Assembly: GCF_011493005.1 (NCBI RefSeq)
Contig: NZ_CP049157.1
Location: 1,426,001 to 1,490,000, forward strand
Length of the DNA stretch: 64,000 bases
Direction of reading: 5' to 3'
Origin: Caballeronia sp. SBC1
GTDB taxonomy: Bacteria > Pseudomonadota > Gammaproteobacteria > Burkholderiales > Burkholderiaceae
Part shown: positions 60,722-64,000 of the stretch, piece after piece
Numbering within the stretch: position 1 is the stretch's first letter
How the letters are laid out: every line of letters starts with the position of its first letter
Program-made: the position numbers and the translations under genes
The notes under the pieces: generated by a model
What the model was told of the DNA's origin: nothing
The model's input: only the letters and a program-made list of their open reading frames with translations
Database searches by the model: none

Positions 60722-62074
60722 CTACCCGTGCACCTTCTGCCGCGACGCTTCGCTCAGGTGCGCACGCACGAACCCAACGTGTTCGCGAAGTACATAAAAG
60801 GCATCGGCATGCGCGAGCGGCATCCGCAGGGTATTGAGGGACTCCTCGATTTGATCGAGCTCCGCTACGAGCGCCGTTCGCTCTTCCTCCGTCGAACTGC
60901 TCAGCGCGCTGCGTTCTATTGCGATCAGCGCGCCGTAATACCGATATATCCGCGATCTCACGCGCCACGCATACAACGCTGGAATCAACCGTAACGCCGG
61001 GATCAGCAGCACGGCGACGGGCAGCAACAGTACAAGTATCCGGTCTGCAATACTGGCGAGCCAGAAGGGCAGCACGCGATAGAGGAAACTCTTCCCCGAC
61101 TTGTAGTAGCGCGTAGCCTCTTCGCTGATGGGGTATTCGCGGGCGATTGGACTGGGGAATTGCCCGGCGTTTTGCAGCAGCCCTGGCTTGCCGTGGACTT
61201 CCTGGGCAGCTTCAATGACCAGATCCGATATGGCCGGATGCAAGTTCTGCCGCGCGAGGATCTCGACGGTCGGGCCGATCATATGCAAGGTCTGCGGCGG
61301 TATTTTTCGCCGGAGATCCAGCACGCCCGGTGGCAGGTCGATTTCGTCCAGATACGGAAAGAGCCGCGTATAAGCGCTTGCTTCTGCGAAATCCATCACG
61401 GAAATGCCCGGGATACCCAGCAGCCTCAGCATCAACTCGCGCGTGGTCGAGTCACCATTGAGGAGCGCCGCATCAACATTTCCCGCGACCAGCTGTTTTG
61501 CAGCGTCCATGCCGTCCAGCGGCACAAGTTCGGTGTCGCCGCCCGGCGTGATGCCGTTGGCCTCGAGCAGACTGAGTGACAGCCTGCGGGTGCCGCTGCC
61601 CTCGCGGCCAATTGCAATCTTCTTGCCCTCCAGGTCCGACAACTGCATCAGCCCCTTGCCTCGATAAAACACCACGATGGGGACGTAAAAGACGCTCCCA
61701 AGCGACATGAGCGATGACCTCGCCGCCGCATCCGACACGCCCCCTTGAACCAGCGCAAGATCGACATGGCTCTTGGGGTCCATCAATCGTTGCAGGTTCT
61801 GCACCGAACCATCGGATTCAAGCACTTTGAGAGTGACGCCATTGCGCGCCAGGATCTTCTTGTACTCGTCGGCGGTATGCAGAAGCGCACTGTCTTGAGG
61901 CCCTGCGCTGATCGTGATGGTTCTTGGGGGAGCCGGGTCCGCCAGCCACACGATCAGCCCGATCATGACGATGAAAAACAGCGCGAACGGTGCCGACGTC
62001 AACGAAAGATCGCGCCAGGCCACATGAGAGTGGTCGTGCGGAAAACGCAGAGGATGCGGGCGATGTTGTTTCAT
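60722..62074 (-). CDS. TAXI-family TRAP-type solute-binding protein with C-terminal membrane anchor
   Basis: I take ATG 62074 (MKQHRPHPLRF), 450 residues; a GTG eight codons upstream is possible. An N-terminal signal-anchor helix (APFALFFIVMIGLIVWLA) leads into a TAXI solute-binding domain (ITISAGPQDSALLHTADEYKKIL; VDLALVQGGVSDAA; KKIAIGREGSGTRRLSLSLLEANGI; DAALLNGDSTTRELML). Unlike standard TAXI proteins it continues past residue 320 with two further helices (WLASIADRILVLLLPVAVLLIPALRLIPALYAW) and a cytoplasmic helical tail. No TRAP permease gene is adjacent. The ligand and whether it transports or senses are unknown. Confidence 0.87.
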   Translation of the reverse strand: MKQHRPHPLRFPHDHSHVAWRDLSLTSAPFALFFIVMIGLIVWLADPAPPRTITISAGPQDSALLHTADEYKKILARNGVTLKVLESDGSVQNLQRLMDPKSHVDLALVQGGVSDAAARSSLMSLGSVFYVPIVVFYRGKGLMQLSDLEGKKIAIGREGSGTRRLSLSLLEANGITPGGDTELVPLDGMDAAKQLVAGNVDAALLNGDSTTRELMLRLLGIPGISVMDFAEASAYTRLFPYLDEIDLPPGVLDLRRKIPPQTLHMIGPTVEILARQNLHPAISDLVIEAAQEVHGKPGLLQNAGQFPSPIAREYPISEEATRYYKSGKSFLYRVLPFWLASIADRILVLLLPVAVLLIPALRLIPALYAWRVRSRIYRYYGALIAIERSALSSSTEEERTALVAELDQIEESLNTLRMPLAHADAFYVLREHVGFVRAHLSEASRQKVHG

Positions 62075-62235
62075 GAGACCCCGAGGGAAAAGCCTCACAC
62101 TTTTAGGAATGACATCAAGCCGTGGTCAGGCAAGGCTCAGCCGGAGCAAACCTGACCTGGTACAGAGTTTATAGGGGAAGTAGGAAGTCGAGCTAGAAAT
62201 GCCTGGCGCTGCCGGGCGGCAGGTGTTCAAACGAA

Positions 62236-62266
62236 AGGGCGAGACGCCGGACAGAGCCGGCGCCCT
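62236..62266 (-). terminator. Hairpin downstream of the AhpD-like operon
   Basis: Inner stem CGCCGG/CCGGCG plus outer AGGG/CCCT with a small bulge lies 35 bases past the last stop codon. It is followed on the minus strand by a U-rich stretch (TTTCGTTT). Confidence 0.5.
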
Positions 62267-62300
62267 GACGAGGATTATTCTTCGCCGCAAGCTTGCCCGA

Positions 62301-62879
62301 TCACCCAACCGGTTCGCCGAGATTGAGCATCAGGCGGTTGGCCCACGCGAAGATGGCAATGGAGTGAATCAGGTCGAGGATTTCATCATCACGCAATCCC
62401 ACATCGCGCAGCGCCCGCAACCGTGCCGGTTCAACCTGGCCCGGTGTCAGCGTGAGGTCGATAGACGCCTGTACGATCGCCTTCTCGCGTGGCGACGTTC
62501 CTGCCGTAGCGGGATCGTTGAAAACCTGTTCGATCACGTCATCGCGTTTCGCCAGTTGCTCGAAACGCTGCGCATGCACGGACGCGCAATACACGCAGCC
62601 GTTGACTCGCGAAACAACCGTCGATGCCAGTTCCCGCTCTGCGCGCGGCAAGCCACCCGGTGCATACATGATCGCGTTGAAGGCCGCCGAACGCTGCCGC
62701 AGGATTTCCGGCTGATGCACGAGGAACAGGTAGTAGTCGGACTCCTTCGCCTTCGGATGGCTCTCTTCGAGCACGGTGATCTGCTCGGGAGAGGCATTCG
62801 CGAGTTCCACCACGTCAAGCCACGCATCCCATCCCAGTACGCGATTCGTGAAGCCATGCGCTTCAATTACCCGGCTCAT
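62301..62879 (-). CDS. AhpD-like alkylhydroperoxidase domain protein (Avi_7169-like)
   Basis: The 192-residue protein is of the carboxymuconolactone decarboxylase/AhpD superfamily, with the redox motif in VSRVNGCVYCASVHAQRFEQL (CxxC plus His). The N-terminal segment VLGWDAWLDVVE and the ESHPKAKESDYYLFLVHQPEIL region are typical of the longer peroxidase-related group I know as Avi_7169. Its ATG overlaps the stop of the CMD gene (ATGA). These proteins recur beside flavin monooxygenases and sulfur-scavenging genes, where they may handle peroxides or aldehydes; the function is unproven. Confidence 0.88.
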   Translation of the reverse strand: MSRVIEAHGFTNRVLGWDAWLDVVELANASPEQITVLEESHPKAKESDYYLFLVHQPEILRQRSAAFNAIMYAPGGLPRAERELASTVVSRVNGCVYCASVHAQRFEQLAKRDDVIEQVFNDPATAGTSPREKAIVQASIDLTLTPGQVEPARLRALRDVGLRDDEILDLIHSIAIFAWANRLMLNLGEPVG

Positions 62880-63400
62880 GCTGCCTCCGTTGCATTCAAG
62901 ACCTGCAGCGCGCGCAAGCCGGCCGTCAGGCGAATCTGATAAGAAAGAAAGGCGATCAACTGTGCGAGCGCGACCACAGCCGGCGTCGGAATGCCGGCGG
63001 CGGGCAGACGTTCGAGCGCAGCTTTATCGCCGTCTATGGGCGCCTCGATCAGCGTGCGCGTGAAGGCAAGCATTGCGCGCAAGCGAGGTTCCTGAGCGTC
63101 GATCGAGCCTTGCGCGATCTGGTCGATCACGGCACGGTCCGCATTGATTGAAGCAAGCCGTTCCGCATAATGAGTCGCTAACGCAGGGGCTTTCGATAAC
63201 GTGCATGCATACAAGGCCACTAGCAAACGGTCGGTCAACGACAAATCCGGCAGCGCCGGATCGAACAACGCTTCGTAGCTGCGCTGGGTCGCGACGGCGA
63301 CCTTATCGCGTTTATGCCGGGTCGCGTAGGCCGGCGAACCGGACGTAAGGCCCGCAATCCGGTCGACAATATCGGTGCTGAGATCGTAGCTGTCTGTCAT
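62876..63400 (-). CDS. CMD domain protein (Avi_7170-like)
   Basis: ATG 63400 (MTDSYDLSTDIVDRIAG) has an AGGAG site, giving 174 residues; the frame is open to 63487. It is related to the AhpD fold but has no CxxC: TDRLLVALYACTLSKAPALATHYAERLASINAD and ALAQLIAFLSYQIRLTAGLRAL align with the helical core. It overlaps both neighbours by four bases, so all three genes are translationally coupled. It probably forms a complex or pathway with the AhpD-like protein. No catalytic residue can be named. Confidence 0.87.
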   Translation of the reverse strand: MTDSYDLSTDIVDRIAGLTSGSPAYATRHKRDKVAVATQRSYEALFDPALPDLSLTDRLLVALYACTLSKAPALATHYAERLASINADRAVIDQIAQGSIDAQEPRLRAMLAFTRTLIEAPIDGDKAALERLPAAGIPTPAVVALAQLIAFLSYQIRLTAGLRALQVLNATEAA

Positions 63401-64000
63401 GAATGCTCCTGCCTGAAAGAGTTGCCCGCAGTTTTTGATGCACGGTAATGGACGGCCGCATCGAGAAAATCCAGCACTTCGCGCCACGATGATTCATCCG
63501 CGCGCGCGTTCGCTGAGGGTTCGCCGCCGCCCGTGCTGATGCGCCCTGAAACGGGATGCGCATACACGAGTTGCGTGGTCGGTACGTACGGGAAAACGAT
63601 CGCGTGGCCGGCGTTATCGAAGTCGAGATGGCGCACCGGATACGCGTGCTTCTCCCGTTCAAGCCGCTCCACGACCATGCGTGAGTAGTCGGAGGAGGGC
63701 CATGAACCGTCGTCGGTAGCGGAGAGCAGCAGCACCGGCCCATCCGTATTCTCGACGTGAATCCGCGCCCGCTCCACAGCGTCCTTATCGAGCAACGCGG
63801 TTCGAATTGCGCGTTCGTGACGATGCGGCGGCGGGCCATCGTCGAAGGGTTTCCAGCTAGCCGTGCGGTTGTTTTCCCACAAGTGCGGAAGCGGCTTGCC
63901 GTCGAGCAGCCAGGTCGGACCTTCGCGACCTGTCGCCGGATCGGCGGCATTCTGCGCGCTGTGAACGACCGCGCCGGGCACATAACCGATCACCGCCTTG
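63397..64000 (-). CDS. BAAT/acyl-CoA thioester hydrolase-type alpha/beta hydrolase, partial (5' end outside window)
   Basis: The minus-strand frame runs off the right edge; the GTG at 63993 is an internal Val, since the upstream codons (Lys-Ala) continue the family pattern. The 200 visible residues are the C-terminal part of a bile-acid-CoA amidase/thioesterase C-terminal domain: KAVIGYVPGAVVHSAQN, GPVLLLSATDDGSWPSSDYSRMVVERLE (catalytic Asp region) and LDFDNAGHAIVFPYVPTTQ (catalytic His). The nucleophile lies outside the window. It is the first visible gene of an ATGA-coupled trio with the CMD and AhpD-like proteins. Confidence 0.85.
   Translation of the reverse strand, partial: KAVIGYVPGAVVHSAQNAADPATGREGPTWLLDGKPLPHLWENNRTASWKPFDDGPPPHRHERAIRTALLDKDAVERARIHVENTDGPVLLLSATDDGSWPSSDYSRMVVERLEREKHAYPVRHLDFDNAGHAIVFPYVPTTQLVYAHPVSGRISTGGGEPSANARADESSWREVLDFLDAAVHYRASKTAGNSFRQEHS

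Overview
The window reads as a stretch of a Burkholderiaceae genome, most likely Caballeronia or Paraburkholderia, and from its accessory gene content perhaps a second chromosome or megaplasmid. The pointers are the high GC content, the OmpC-type Burkholderia porin, the abundance of LysR, AraC, TetR and MocR regulators, small proteins of a type known mainly from Burkholderia, and several organosulfur and osmolyte scavenging systems. This is inference from gene content. No rRNA, tRNA, CRISPR array, phage or intact insertion sequence was seen.

Layout. 1-6.8 kb: a glycosyltransferase cut by the left edge, a secreted alpha/beta hydrolase, a GNAT acetyltransferase, a 1.3 kb AT-rich gene-free stretch, and a large secreted glycoside hydrolase with a Thr/Pro linker. 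6.8-12.1 kb: alanine dehydrogenase, a ProP-like transporter, a short-chain dehydrogenase remnant, a membrane protein and a porin. 12.6-26.2 kb: a complete ectoine/hydroxyectoine uptake and breakdown locus, with ehuABCD on the minus strand diverging from enuR-eutBC-doeAB-doeX-doeC-doeD. A TAGGACA motif recurs at its promoters and also upstream of the ProP-like gene. 26.4-34.6 kb: small conserved proteins, a 1079-residue hybrid histidine kinase, an iron-permease-like protein, an MFS exporter and a ParE-type toxin-antitoxin pair. 34.6-47.6 kb: a MocR regulator with a divergent acetyltransferase, gamma-glutamyltranspeptidase, a divergent MurA paralogue, a TetR regulator beside a broken MFS gene, an AraC/NmrA pair, and a GST plus flavin/2Fe-2S oxidoreductase next to a LysR gene.

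47.7-64 kb is an organosulfur region. It holds an acyl-CoA-dehydrogenase-type monooxygenase, divergent sfnG (dimethylsulfone monooxygenase), a degenerate acyl-CoA-synthetase-like gene and a five-gene LIV-type ABC transporter in one tight operon. These are followed by a lactonase, a YeiH-type putative sulfate exporter, a membrane-anchored TAXI-type binding protein and an AhpD/CMD/thioesterase-type operon cut by the right edge.

The most unusual signal is between 56.4 and 59.1 kb. On one side of the lactonase lie the 3' remnant of a second sulfate-exporter gene and a copy of the sfnG leader; on the other lies a remnant of the 3' end of the last ABC gene. Their order and orientation are those expected if the whole sfnG-ABC-exporter block was once tandemly duplicated and the inner copy was then lost and replaced by the lactonase. 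Three more gene relics (SDR, sulfonate/nitrate-type binding protein, MFS) point to an actively decaying accessory region.
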